Source of the DNA: Runella sp. SP2
Lineage (GTDB): Bacteria; Bacteroidota; Bacteroidia; Cytophagales; Spirosomataceae
Assembly (NCBI RefSeq): GCF_003711225.1
Contig: NZ_CP031030.1
Location: forward strand, 6,127,501-6,191,500
DNA: 64,000 nucleotides
Reading direction: 5' to 3'
Shown: positions 1 to 7,922 of the stretch, in pieces
Layout: each line of letters begins with the position of its first letter
Position numbering within the stretch: position 1 is the first letter of the stretch
Notes under the pieces: generated by a model
What the model was told of the DNA's origin: nothing
The model's database searches: none
The model's input: only the letters and a program-made list of their open reading frames with translations
Made by a program: the position numbers and the translations under genes

Positions 1-480
1 GTCGGTTTGGCGGTTGTCGTTTTGAATACGTTTTAAGTAGGCGTCTCGAACTTCCCGCTGGTTGGGAGAACCATCGCCTGCATCCCCCATGGCCCAAATA
101 CGTACTTTCTGTTTACTACCCGTGGGTGGAGCTGTTTTGAAATAATATGAATCTCCTTCATAGGTTGTACCATTGACCTGGATTCCGTAATAATAGACTG
201 AGTTGGGGGTAAGACCAGTGATGCTTACTTCGTGTTCGGTCGTGGGAACGTCGCGGCTAACGCTTTGCGTTTTTTGGGAAGAAGAACTACCATAAGTGAG
301 CTTACTAACCACCGCCACGTCTGTCCGCCAACGCACTACGATGCCCGTTGAAGAACCCATTTGGAGGTAAGGGCCTCGTACAATTTTTTGGGCAAAAAGG
401 GCATTGGAAGCACAAACGGTTATTAGAAGTGCAAACCCAACAAGGACTAAAAAACGGCGTTTAAGTAGAACTGGAGCCAT
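1..480 (-). CDS. Metallophosphoesterase with N-terminal fibronectin-III-like domain, partial
   Basis: This gene is open at the left edge; 160 residues are visible. A hydrophobic N-terminus ending near residue 30 (ALFAQ) is a signal peptide, so the protein is exported. Residues 35-40 read RGPYLQ, the usual opening of the N-terminal FN3-like domain of purple-acid-phosphatase-type and related metallophosphoesterases. The domain runs to about residue 117, followed by a linker and the first metal-binding block GDAGDG at 132-137. The rest of the catalytic domain lies outside the window. It hydrolyses phosphoesters outside the cytoplasm in known relatives; the substrate cannot be told. It lies 47 bp downstream of the lipoprotein gene on the same strand and may be cotranscribed with it. 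Confidence 0.75.
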   Translation of the reverse strand, partial: MAPVLLKRRFLVLVGFALLITVCASNALFAQKIVRGPYLQMGSSTGIVVRWRTDVAVVSKLTYGSSSSQKTQSVSRDVPTTEHEVSITGLTPNSVYYYGIQVNGTTYEGDSYYFKTAPPTGSKQKVRIWAMGDAGDGSPNQREVRDAYLKRIQNDNRQTD

Positions 481-527
481 GCGAATTGTGATTAATTAAA
501 TCGAACCACAAAGTTGCGCAAAAGAAC

Positions 528-1514
528 CTATTTTACCTCAATCGTTACGCTTACTTCTTTCTGAGGTTTGCAGTACCATTCGCCTTGGCAACGTAAAAAG
601 TACGTGGTGGTTTCTTGCGGCGAAAAACTGCGTTGATTGCGCGGTGAGTAGCTATACCGTTGCATAAGCGTTTTGGTTCCATTGGCAGTTTGGTAAAACC
701 ACTCCAACGGCCCCTGACCATATTCGTTGACGGGGCAGCCTGACAATGATAAGGTGATTTCTTCCCCCTTCGTAATGGTGTATTTTTCGGCAGTTAGCGT
801 GGGAATAGGGACGTTGCAAGTGGCACACTCTTTTTCCCGAACCACTACGTACTGTACATTTTGAGCAAAGTCACTGGCTTTGAAGAAATAGCGCTGCGAC
901 CAACTGCCCGTGGTGGAGTTTTCAAGAATTACCCGATTGCTATCAAATGTTTTGGTCGAAGAAAGGCTCACTTCGGCGCATTTGACTTCGTCGAGCAGGT
1001 TGGAATAACCTTTCCGAAGGGCCACTTTGTACTCGCGGCTTGTGAAAATATTGGTGTATGTGGTGTCTTGAGAAATTAAAATTTCGTAAGGATAAGGCCG
1101 AAGGGTGTCCACGGGCGGCAAGTTGACGTCAATGTCGTCCCGATAAGCTTTGTCGGTAAATCGAATCAAGGCTCGGGCGGCTTTTCGGTCGGTAGTAGTG
1201 CCTTTAGGGCCATCCCACACGACTTTAAATTTACGAGAGAGAACCGTTTTAAACGAAATAGGCCGACGTACCAACTCACAAGGATTAGTTAGGCCGCCTC
1301 GGTAAAAAATGCCAAAAACGGCCGTGGCGTAGTACAGACTATCTTGTGGATTAAAAAAGCCACGGTCTTGGTCGGTGACTTCCGAAGTACTGATAGGAGC
1401 GCCTGCTTCACACTTACCTGATGTTCCCGATGTCCTTCCGTTAAAAAATGGATTTTCGCACCCGATTAGTCCCACAACACCAATCCATACAACTATTGTC
1501 AGCCACTTATTCAT
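528..1514 (-). CDS. Lipoprotein of unknown function with C-terminal Ig-like domain
   Basis: I chose the ATG at 1514, which gives 328 residues, because it places a short basic start and hydrophobic core directly before a lipobox LIGC (Cys19); an upstream ATG at 1547 would add 11 unlikely residues. The mature protein begins with a Gly/Ser/Thr-rich stretch. No catalytic motif is recognised. The last about 95 residues (TITKGEEITLSLSGCP onward, then paired cysteines and a YFLRC strand) look like a bacterial immunoglobulin-like or PKD-like beta-sandwich, often used for adhesion or as a spacer. It precedes the secreted metallophosphoesterase by 47 bp, suggesting a joint envelope operon. The function is unknown; the lipoprotein call is fairly sure, the Ig-like fold is inferred from strand pattern. 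Confidence 0.7.
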   Translation of the reverse strand: MNKWLTIVVWIGVVGLIGCENPFFNGRTSGTSGKCEAGAPISTSEVTDQDRGFFNPQDSLYYATAVFGIFYRGGLTNPCELVRRPISFKTVLSRKFKVVWDGPKGTTTDRKAARALIRFTDKAYRDDIDVNLPPVDTLRPYPYEILISQDTTYTNIFTSREYKVALRKGYSNLLDEVKCAEVSLSSTKTFDSNRVILENSTTGSWSQRYFFKASDFAQNVQYVVVREKECATCNVPIPTLTAEKYTITKGEEITLSLSGCPVNEYGQGPLEWFYQTANGTKTLMQRYSYSPRNQRSFSPQETTTYFLRCQGEWYCKPQKEVSVTIEVK

Positions 1515-1649
1515 TTCGCAAATCGTTTTCGATAGTTTCTCAGACAAATATACGGGGAAATTGGCAAAAACGATTCTGCTAGTTTGAGCAAAGTTTATAA
1601 AACTGGTATGCTTATTGCTCTGACGCTGAGTATAACTAAGCTTACGTAC

Positions 1650-2294
1650 ATGAAAAAATTATACCTAGTTGCGTTGTTGGGCATGTTAGTGGGAGTGCAG
1701 TCGTATGCTCAACGTTTTGTAAAAATAGACGAAGACAGCCGCCGTTTTTGGATGAATGTGGGTGTCGGGCCTGGTTTGATGAAAGCAGGTGGTTCTTACG
1801 ACTTTAGCCCTTTTTTTCTCCCGAAAACAGCTCCTACGTGGCAGGTGTTTTTGTCGCCGTATTACATGGCATCCAATCGTTTTAACGTTGGCCTGAAATT
1901 GGGCGGCTTTTTCCGACCTTCGTTTGAAGACGTTGAGTCAAAGAGTTTGATTCAGCAAAAATTTACGTCGTTTGGGTTGTTGTACGCCGACTATTATTTG
2001 TCATCGCCGTATCGGATTTTGGAACGACCTTGGAAACCTCGTTTTTACTTGGGATTAGGTGCTGGTGTTTCGTACATTGGTAAACTAGAAGCCAAAGATT
2101 TGTTGACCGAAAGTAGATATACTTTCCGTCGCAAAAACCAAGATGCGTTCATCACGGTAGCGCCAAAAATTGGGGTTTCTTTCCGTTATATTAAACTCGA
2201 AATTGAGCACACGTTGACGACGCCTTTCAATCCAGATATTACGTCGATTACCATCATCAGCGCCCTTCCGTTGGGAAATCCAAGGTACTATTAG
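1650..2294 (+). CDS. Outer-membrane beta-barrel protein
   Basis: The ATG at 1650 gives 214 residues and starts exactly at a classical signal peptide (MKKLYLVALLG, cleavage after SYAQ near residue 20). The upstream in-frame ATGs would bury that signal peptide behind 22 residues. The mature part has alternating aromatic/hydrophobic strands with glycine turns (VGLKLGGFF, YLGLGAGVSYIG, APKIGVSFRYIKLEIEH), as in small porin-family or OmpA-like barrels of Bacteroidota. No soluble domain follows. It is divergently transcribed from the lipoprotein gene and ends just before a bidirectional hairpin terminator. The precise role is unknown. Confidence 0.6.
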   Translation: MKKLYLVALLGMLVGVQSYAQRFVKIDEDSRRFWMNVGVGPGLMKAGGSYDFSPFFLPKTAPTWQVFLSPYYMASNRFNVGLKLGGFFRPSFEDVESKSLIQQKFTSFGLLYADYYLSSPYRILERPWKPRFYLGLGAGVSYIGKLEAKDLLTESRYTFRRKNQDAFITVAPKIGVSFRYIKLEIEHTLTTPFNPDITSITIISALPLGNPRYY

Positions 2295-2348
2295 AGGAGT
2301 GATGAGTTATGAGAGATAAGTGATGAGGAGTTGACAGACTATTCTTTA

Positions 2349-2397
2349 CAACCAAAAATCCCCGAGTCCTTGACAAAGACGCGGGGATTTTTGGTTG
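2349..2397. terminator. Bidirectional hairpin terminator
   Basis: Perfect 16-bp inverted arms at 2349-2364 and 2382-2397 (CAACCAAAAATCCCCG and its complement) enclose a 17-nt loop. The stem contains the A/T tracts needed on both strands, and it lies between convergent genes ending at 2294 and 2564. Confidence 0.8.
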
Positions 2398-2425
2398 GTT
2401 GAGGTTGTGAATTTCTGCTTTGGGC

Positions 2426-2560
2426 GGGTTTTGAGAAACCCTTTGCACATTTGCCTTTTGCACATTTGCCTCTTGCTTTCTTCGGGCGGGTTGTGAGCAA
2501 CCCTTTGCACGTTTGCCTTTTTGCCTCTTGCCCTTTGCTTTCTTCGAGCAACCCTTTGCA
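2426..2560 (-). repeat. Intergenic GGGTTG/CAACCC hairpin repeat, minus-strand copies
   Basis: The stretch carries one perfect palindrome GGGTTGTGAGCAACCC at 2488-2503, a variant GGGTTTTGAGAAACCC at 2426-2441 and a half site near 2545, each followed by CTTTGCAC and joined by purine/pyrimidine-biased words (TTTGCCTCTTGC and similar). These are the same words, inverted, as in the tandem arrays at 6636-6927 and 47548-47735. Open frames here are repeat artefacts. Confidence 0.75.
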
Positions 2561-2563
2561 CGG

Positions 2564-2899
2564 CTATGGTTTCAGCGCTAAACGACAATAATGACCTGCT
2601 AACCCAGCAAAGCCTGCTACCAATCCTCCCACGAGGGTGACGGCGGCAAAAAGACTGGCGGCGTTTGGCAATTTGAAAATTTCAGCCACTTTTAAAGGAA
2701 ATTCACCTCCGCTAGAAAAGCTTTGGAACAATGAATACCCTAACCATAAAGTAGAAACTGCGGCAAACGCAATTCCGTACGCTTCTTTGGCATTTTTAGC
2801 TTTCCAAAAACAAAGCCCAAAACAAACGACGGGCATCAGCCACCAAGGGCCTAAAAATTGAGCAATACCGCTTATGACAAGAATAAGAATATATAGCAT
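2564..2899 (-). CDS. Small membrane protein of unknown function
   Basis: The protein has 111 residues with about four hydrophobic segments (3-19, 21-33, 42-58 and 82-103) separated by short loops such as WKAKNAKEA. No motif is recognised. Its ATG is 12 bp after the stop of the penicillin-acylase homologue upstream on the same strand (that gene ends at 2912), so the two are very probably cotranscribed and possibly translationally coupled. The gene ends in front of the dispersed repeat copies. It could be an accessory membrane subunit of the acylase, but only the spacing suggests it. Confidence 0.6.
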   Translation of the reverse strand: MLYILILVISGIAQFLGPWWLMPVVCFGLCFWKAKNAKEAYGIAFAAVSTLWLGYSLFQSFSSGGEFPLKVAEIFKLPNAASLFAAVTLVGGLVAGFAGLAGHYCRLALKP

Positions 2900-2911
2900 G
2901 AGTCGGAAAGT

Positions 2912-5362
2912 TTAGCGTTGTAATTTGACGGTTGATTTGATGCGAGGGTGTTGTTCGTCTTTCGACTTCAAAAACACAAGCTCGTTGAGTTCGCCTTTAG
3001 CCCATTTATCCACCATGTTGTCGTAGTGTGGGCTACCTGGGTTGCCCGACTGCCCGCCTGGGTACAAACCGTAGGCTTTAGGCCACGTTTTGTCGAGCTG
3101 CACCACCATTCGCCACGATGGGCCGTGGCCTGCTTCGGTCGTTGCATTGACAATGCCTGCGCCACCGCCATTGATGACATCCATGCGCGAAAACGACTTG
3201 AACAACGGTACAAGGTGCTTGATGTCAGTTCCTTTGGCAGTCCCCCAAACCCACGTTTGTGGATTGTACGGCCCGTATTTTACCGTAAGCGAGTCAATGG
3301 TAGCTTTGAAGGTAGTCGTAATAATGTCAGCGGCGGTTTCTATTTTATCAGTCGTTTTTACGTTGTCAAACCACTTCGCATTGGGTTGTTTTTGAAGCAT
3401 GGCCCACGTACGGTCACGGGTAGGCTGAGACATGGGCGCTTTTTCGTCTTGGGTTGGAAACTCATCTTCCCAAATCGCTAAGCGAAGTTCTCTTACGAAA
3501 CGCTCAAAAATGGTTGGGGCGATTTCGTTGGGGTCGTTGCGTAAGTTCCATTTGGCCAACACGCCGTAGGCTGGCAAAGCTTTGGCGTTGGGGTCTTTTT
3601 CCAAATACTTGAGTAATTCGGGCAGAATGCGGCGTGCTTCTACGTTGAAGTTATCATTTTGGAGGAGACGTAAACTGTCGGGGGTTGCTTTGGTCATGTT
3701 GCCTAAACGCTCATTGATACGAATCCCCCGTTCGGCGGGTGCAAATTTCCACCCCAAATAATACGGGTAAGAAGGGTCAGTAGGGAACTGATTGGCCGAA
3801 CTTACAAAACCACGGGCAGGGTTTTTGACGTAAGGCGTTTGCTCCACGGGAATCCACGCTTTCCATTCGTGTTCAGGGTTAGCGCCATCGAGCGAATATT
3901 TGCCCTGCTCTTTCCATTTCAACGGAAAATACCCTGCTGAGGTAATGGCAACGTCGTTTTGATTGCTGGCAAACACAACGTTGAAACCAGGTGCTGCCAA
4001 ATAGGGTAAAATTTGACGGTAATCGTCGTAATTTTTACCGTGGTTGATGAGGTACAGCGCTTTCACCGAATTTCCCGCAGCTACGGGGCCTACCCACGTA
4101 AGTGCATGACCAACGGGTAAATCGGAAAAGAATGGCTTTTGTCCTTGGCTATAAAGAATTGGGCCGTGGTGGGTATAAAGGACGGTATCACGGATGATTT
4201 CGGGCGAGCCTTTTACCTTAAATTCGTTGACCCTCGACGTCACAGGACGCCAGTCGTTGCCGTATTTATATTCTTTGAAAGTGTTGTCTTTGAACTGAAT
4301 TTGGAACAAGTCAAACACGTCCGAACCGACGTTGGTCATGCCCCAAGCAATGTCTTTGTTGAACCCAATACCAATACCTGGCCAACCCGGTACACACACG
4401 CCATAGACGTTGACCGTGGGTGAAACCAACTGCATTTGGTACCAAATAGAAGGAAGACTTAATCCTAAGTGGGGGTCGTTGGCGAGCAAAGGCAACCCAG
4501 AGGCTGTACGCGAACCGTGAACCGCCCAGTTGTTGGAGCCAATACCTGGGTTTTCGGCTTCGAGGTCAAGATTGGCGGCGATGCTCGCTTTCATGAGTTC
4601 GGGTACTTTGGGAACGGCAAGCGGCGTAAAATCCCATTTTGTGCCCGAGGGTACAATCGGTGACTCTTCTACGGGATAGTCAGGAAAGAGGTCGTTCATG
4701 GTCTCTTTCCCAAACTTCGCCAGAGCGTTGGCCATGCGGTAGTCGTCCGAGCGCGCATTCATGTCTTTGCGCATCACCATTTCGACCAAGGCTGTTTTGA
4801 GCGGCGACCAAGCTTCGGGGGTATAGCCAAGAATTTTATACTCGATGGCCAAGTCCTTGTATGAAACCTGTTGAATGTAAGCATTTACCCCTGCGGAATA
4901 AGCATCCACAATGAGTTTAGAGGTAGGGTCTTGGGTAAATGACTGTGCCAATTTTTCGGCGCCTTCGGGTAGTTGGAGACGGCGATTATAGCGGTCAAAA
5001 TCAAGTGCCAAAGGCCCCATTACTTCGCTCAAACGCCCTGCTGCCACGCGGCTGTAAAAGTCCATTTGCCAAAGACGGTCGCGGGCAATGATGAAACCTT
5101 GGGCGAAATACAAGTCTTCGTCGTTGTCGGCAAAGATGTGCGGGACTCCGTTGTCGTCGTATTTGACCGTAACTTCGCCTTTGAGCCCTTGAAGTTTAAT
5201 GTCGGCTGGGGGTTGTTTATCGGGCGACTCGGCGTTTTGCCAAAAACCTGTAAACGGACTAAAAAAAGGCCCCAAAGCAGGAGCAGGCCCAAGCGGGCGG
5301 CTAAAAATGTACGTCAATCCACCAGCTACCAGCAGACTCAACAACGCACGGATGTATTTCAT
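2912..5362 (-). CDS. Penicillin acylase family protein (S45 Ntn-hydrolase)
   Basis: This 816-residue protein matches the penicillin acylase family in length and layout: an N-terminal hydrophobic signal/anchor (5-20), an alpha-subunit part with VTVKYDDNGVPHIFA (64-78) and AQGFIIARDRLWQMD (87-101), and the autocatalytic site GSNNWAVHGS with nucleophile Ser276 preceded by Gly275. NDPHLGLSLPSIWYQM follows as in other S45 enzymes. The family is made as a precursor, cleaved before the Ser to form an N-terminal-nucleophile hydrolase, and hydrolyses amide bonds of penicillins or acyl-homoserine lactones. The true substrate cannot be deduced. A small membrane protein follows 12 bp downstream. Confidence 0.92.
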   Translation of the reverse strand: MKYIRALLSLLVAGGLTYIFSRPLGPAPALGPFFSPFTGFWQNAESPDKQPPADIKLQGLKGEVTVKYDDNGVPHIFADNDEDLYFAQGFIIARDRLWQMDFYSRVAAGRLSEVMGPLALDFDRYNRRLQLPEGAEKLAQSFTQDPTSKLIVDAYSAGVNAYIQQVSYKDLAIEYKILGYTPEAWSPLKTALVEMVMRKDMNARSDDYRMANALAKFGKETMNDLFPDYPVEESPIVPSGTKWDFTPLAVPKVPELMKASIAANLDLEAENPGIGSNNWAVHGSRTASGLPLLANDPHLGLSLPSIWYQMQLVSPTVNVYGVCVPGWPGIGIGFNKDIAWGMTNVGSDVFDLFQIQFKDNTFKEYKYGNDWRPVTSRVNEFKVKGSPEIIRDTVLYTHHGPILYSQGQKPFFSDLPVGHALTWVGPVAAGNSVKALYLINHGKNYDDYRQILPYLAAPGFNVVFASNQNDVAITSAGYFPLKWKEQGKYSLDGANPEHEWKAWIPVEQTPYVKNPARGFVSSANQFPTDPSYPYYLGWKFAPAERGIRINERLGNMTKATPDSLRLLQNDNFNVEARRILPELLKYLEKDPNAKALPAYGVLAKWNLRNDPNEIAPTIFERFVRELRLAIWEDEFPTQDEKAPMSQPTRDRTWAMLQKQPNAKWFDNVKTTDKIETAADIITTTFKATIDSLTVKYGPYNPQTWVWGTAKGTDIKHLVPLFKSFSRMDVINGGGAGIVNATTEAGHGPSWRMVVQLDKTWPKAYGLYPGGQSGNPGSPHYDNMVDKWAKGELNELVFLKSKDEQHPRIKSTVKLQR

Positions 5363-5430
5363 TGAGGAATGTTAAAAGGGTTTGGTTTTGGTATTTTGTT
5401 GATAAAAAAATGAATTAATTGGGGTGCAAG

Positions 5431-6519
5431 TTACTGTTTTTTATCAAATGTAGGCCAGTCGAGTGGCGCGCGGTCTTCGGCTTCTCCCAATAAATAACCA
5501 AAAGGTTTGAGGGCTTCGACCGAATCAAAAACTACTTTCACAATGGCCGTAACAGGCAGGGCTAAAATCAAGCCCGAAACACCCCAAAGTTGTCCCCCAA
5601 AAATTAAGACAATCATGGAAGCCAGCGGGTTGACGCTCACTTTAGAACCGACGATGTAAGGCGTAATAAAATTTCCTTCCAGTACTTGAATAACCCCAAA
5701 AACGGCCAATACACCTAGTGAATACATAGGCGAATCGAGCGCAACCAAGGCCATTAAGGCGGGCAAAATAGAGCCAATCAGCAGACCGATGTAAGGGATA
5801 AGCAATAAACAAGACGCAAAAAATCCAAAGAAAATGGCGTGTGGAACACCAAGCAGCAGCAAGCCTGCGGAATTGAGTACTCCCACAATCAGAATAACCG
5901 ATACCAACCCCACGAGGTAGCCTTGCACGACTTCATAAATCCGTCGAATGGCTTGATCGACGCGGCGTTTGTGGCGACTATCAAACAATTTGTAAAAAAA
6001 CTGACGGAAAAAGTCGCGGTAAAGCAGAAAGAAAAATACAAACAAAGGAACAAGCGTGGCTGAGGCCAGCGTACCCGTGGTGGTAGCGACGGCACCCGTC
6101 AAGACCGACGCACTGTTTTTGAGGGCTTCGGTGAGGTACTTACGGCCTTCGCTAATTTGTTTGCGCCGGCTCATGCCAAAGTTATCACTTAAAAAATCTT
6201 GTCCTTGGTCAATCCAATAATTAGCTTTTTTCTCCAAACGAGGAAGTTCTTCTCCAAAGCTGATGATTTGAATGGAAGCCAGATAAATTAATCCTACCAA
6301 AACGGCAAAAAAGATGATTTGGGCAATAGTAATGGCCAATAATCGTGGAAAACGCCAACGTTCTAAAAAAGCACAGATTGGGTACAGAAGCACGGAAAAT
6401 AAAACCGAAAAGGTAAGGGGGACGATGGTCTCGCGGAGAACGTACAAAATATAAACAATAATCACCGACGAGAGAAGCCACCCCGCGAGTCGAAGGGAAA
6501 AAGGAAATGATTTTTGCAT
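5431..6519 (-). CDS. AI-2E family transporter (UPF0118 permease)
   Basis: The 362-residue protein has the family layout: a paired N-terminal membrane block (about 8-42), another around 62-87, a soluble alpha-helical insert of about 70 residues (LEKKANYWIDQGQDF onward), then a C-terminal set of hydrophobic helices from about 145. The typical segments LLIPYIGLLIGSILPALMAL and FITPYIVGSKVSVNPLASM are present, with the conserved P-I-G-L and G..V..NPL motifs. Members export autoinducer-2 or act as Na+(Li+)/H+ antiporters; the substrate here is unknown. It precedes the penicillin-acylase gene by 68 bp on the same strand. Upstream lies the 69-bp repeat array. Confidence 0.9.
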   Translation of the reverse strand: MQKSFPFSLRLAGWLLSSVIIVYILYVLRETIVPLTFSVLFSVLLYPICAFLERWRFPRLLAITIAQIIFFAVLVGLIYLASIQIISFGEELPRLEKKANYWIDQGQDFLSDNFGMSRRKQISEGRKYLTEALKNSASVLTGAVATTTGTLASATLVPLFVFFFLLYRDFFRQFFYKLFDSRHKRRVDQAIRRIYEVVQGYLVGLVSVILIVGVLNSAGLLLLGVPHAIFFGFFASCLLLIPYIGLLIGSILPALMALVALDSPMYSLGVLAVFGVIQVLEGNFITPYIVGSKVSVNPLASMIVLIFGGQLWGVSGLILALPVTAIVKVVFDSVEALKPFGYLLGEAEDRAPLDWPTFDKKQ

Positions 6520-7002
6520 GGTCAGACTGAACCTTTTAGGGTAATTTTAAGATTTTTGGAGAGGATTTAAGTCGAAACGGTAAATTCACCCAAATCTACG
6601 TATTTTCAGGGGGAAAAGGCAAACTCCCGTGCCAAGGGTTGCTCACAACCCGCCCGAAGAAGGCAAGAGGCAAAAAGCAAATGGCAAACGTGCGCTCGTG
6701 CTAAGGGTTGCTCACAACCCGCTCGAAGAATGCAAGAGGCAAAAAGCAAATGGCAAACGTGCGCTCGTGCTAAGGGTTGCTCACAACCCGCTCGAAGAAT
6801 GCAAGAGGCAAAAAGCAAATGGCAAACGTGCGCTCGTGCTAAGGGTTGCTCACAACCCGCTCGAAGAAGGCAAGAGGCAAAAAGCAAATGGCAAACGTGC
6901 GCTCGTGCTAAGGGTTGCTCACAACCCGCTCGAAGAAGAACAAAGACCCGAAACTGGATATAGATACCTCCTACGTCGGTAGGACAAAAAAGGAAAGAGA
7001 AA
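6520..7002. other. Gene-free stretch dominated by tandem repeat array
   Basis: These 483 bp separate the divergently transcribed permease and secreted-protein genes. About 70 bp of ordinary A/T-rich sequence at each end should hold the two promoters; the centre is the 69-bp tandem array listed separately. The open frames through the array on both strands exist only because 69 is divisible by three. Confidence 0.7.
6636..6927 (+). repeat. Tandem array, 69-bp unit, GGGTTGCTCACAACCC hairpin
   Basis: The palindrome GGGTTGCTCACAACCC recurs at 6636, 6705, 6774, 6843 and 6912, an exact 69-bp period. Units are nearly identical, differing at GCCCGAAG/GCTCGAAG and AAGG/AATG. Each unit carries a 6-bp-arm hairpin with a CTCA loop and a purine-rich spacer made of GCAAGAGG-CAAAAAGCAAATGG-CAAACG words. 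Related copies occur near 2.4 kb and 47.6 kb. Confidence 0.9.
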
Positions 7003-7851
7003 ATGTTTCAAAAACTATTTTGGCTGGCATTTACGTTGCGCGTGGCGATGTGCGACTGTCACCACGAAAGACGAAAAGAAGGCTTCAAACGGGAAAATTC
7101 CCGTTATAAAGTAACGCAAGTAGGGCAATTGCCGCCACAAATTCACGAAACTTCGGGGCTGGTGTTGGGGGAAAAAGAAGGAACATTTTGGACGCACAAC
7201 GACGGTGGAAACCCCGCCGAAATCTATGAGATTGACCCAAAAGGAGCGTTGCTCCGTACGCTTCCGCTGTCGCCTTTGGTCAATAAAGACTGGGAAGACA
7301 TCGCCAAAGACGACCGAGGCAACCTCTACCTCGCCGACGTGGGCAATAACGCCAACAATCGCCGCGATTTGGTCATTTATAAATTTCATCCGCTCATGCC
7401 CGAGCGCGTAGAAAATATTCGGGTTAGGTATGCCGACCAACGCGCGTTTCCACCCGCCGCCGACTCGCTCAATTTTGATTGTGAAGCAGTAGTTTGGCAC
7501 CAAAACAAACTCTATTTGTTTTCTAAAAACCGCAGCAAAACCGACCGAATGGTGAAAATGTATGCCGTGCCCGACGCAGCGGGCAACTACAAGGCCAGCC
7601 CCCAAGACAGCGTGTATAGCCACGCGATGGTAACGGGAGCCGATGTGAGTCCCGACGGAAAAACGCTGGCATTGCTCACTTATGGAAAAGTGTTGCTTTT
7701 TGACATTACCCAAGGCATGAACTTAGAACGCCCTACGCATTGCCTAAAAATAGCCCGCGCTCAGACCGAAGCCATTGTTTTTTTCAACAATACCGACTTT
7801 GTGATTTCCAACGAACGAAAGGGGCAACTGTGGAAAGTAACGAAAAAATAG
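7003..7851 (+). CDS. Secreted beta-propeller-like protein of unknown function
   Basis: This 282-residue protein starts with a hydrophobic segment (MFQKLFWLAFTLRVAMC) that is a signal peptide or an imperfect lipobox (the residue before Cys is Met, not Gly/Ala/Ser). The rest has blade-like repeats: ETSGLVLGEKEGTFWTHND, NLYLADVGNNANNRRDLVIY, LNFDCEAVVWHQNKLYLFSK, GADVSPDGKTLALLTYGKVLLFD and TEAIVFFNNTDFVISNER. Together these suggest a six-bladed propeller of the SdiA-regulated/esterase-like/phytase-like superfamily. Acidic DWEDIA and DCEAVV sites could bind calcium. No catalytic assignment is safe. It is transcribed alone, away from the tandem array, and ends at a large palindrome. Confidence 0.55.
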   Translation: MFQKLFWLAFTLRVAMCDCHHERRKEGFKRENSRYKVTQVGQLPPQIHETSGLVLGEKEGTFWTHNDGGNPAEIYEIDPKGALLRTLPLSPLVNKDWEDIAKDDRGNLYLADVGNNANNRRDLVIYKFHPLMPERVENIRVRYADQRAFPPAADSLNFDCEAVVWHQNKLYLFSKNRSKTDRMVKMYAVPDAAGNYKASPQDSVYSHAMVTGADVSPDGKTLALLTYGKVLLFDITQGMNLERPTHCLKIARAQTEAIVFFNNTDFVISNERKGQLWKVTKK

Positions 7852-7855
7852 TCCC

Positions 7856-7912
7856 TTTTGTCATTCCGTAGGAATCTAAAACGTGGTAGAAGATTCCTAC
7901 GGAATGACAAAA
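7856..7912. terminator. 22-bp perfect palindrome between convergent genes
   Basis: Arms at 7856-7877 and 7891-7912 are perfectly complementary over 22 bp (TTTTGTCATTCCGTAGGAAT plus CT) around a 13-nt loop. The T/A ends provide a U-tract on either strand, and it separates genes ending at 7851 (+) and 7923 (-). It is probably a bidirectional terminator derived from a dispersed repeat. Confidence 0.75.
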
Positions 7913-7922
7913 AGCGTACGTA

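Noticed and set aside
2948-3481. 177-residue antisense frame in the penicillin-acylase gene
   Set aside because: No family-like sequence, opposite to a long conserved gene.
6636-6927. CRISPR array
   Set aside because: The spacers are as conserved as the palindromes, and no cas genes are near.
6606-6982. Overlapping open frames of 77-117 codons on both strands through the 69-bp array
   Set aside because: They arise because the repeat period is a multiple of three; sequence is purely periodic with no signal of coding, and frames exist on both strands.
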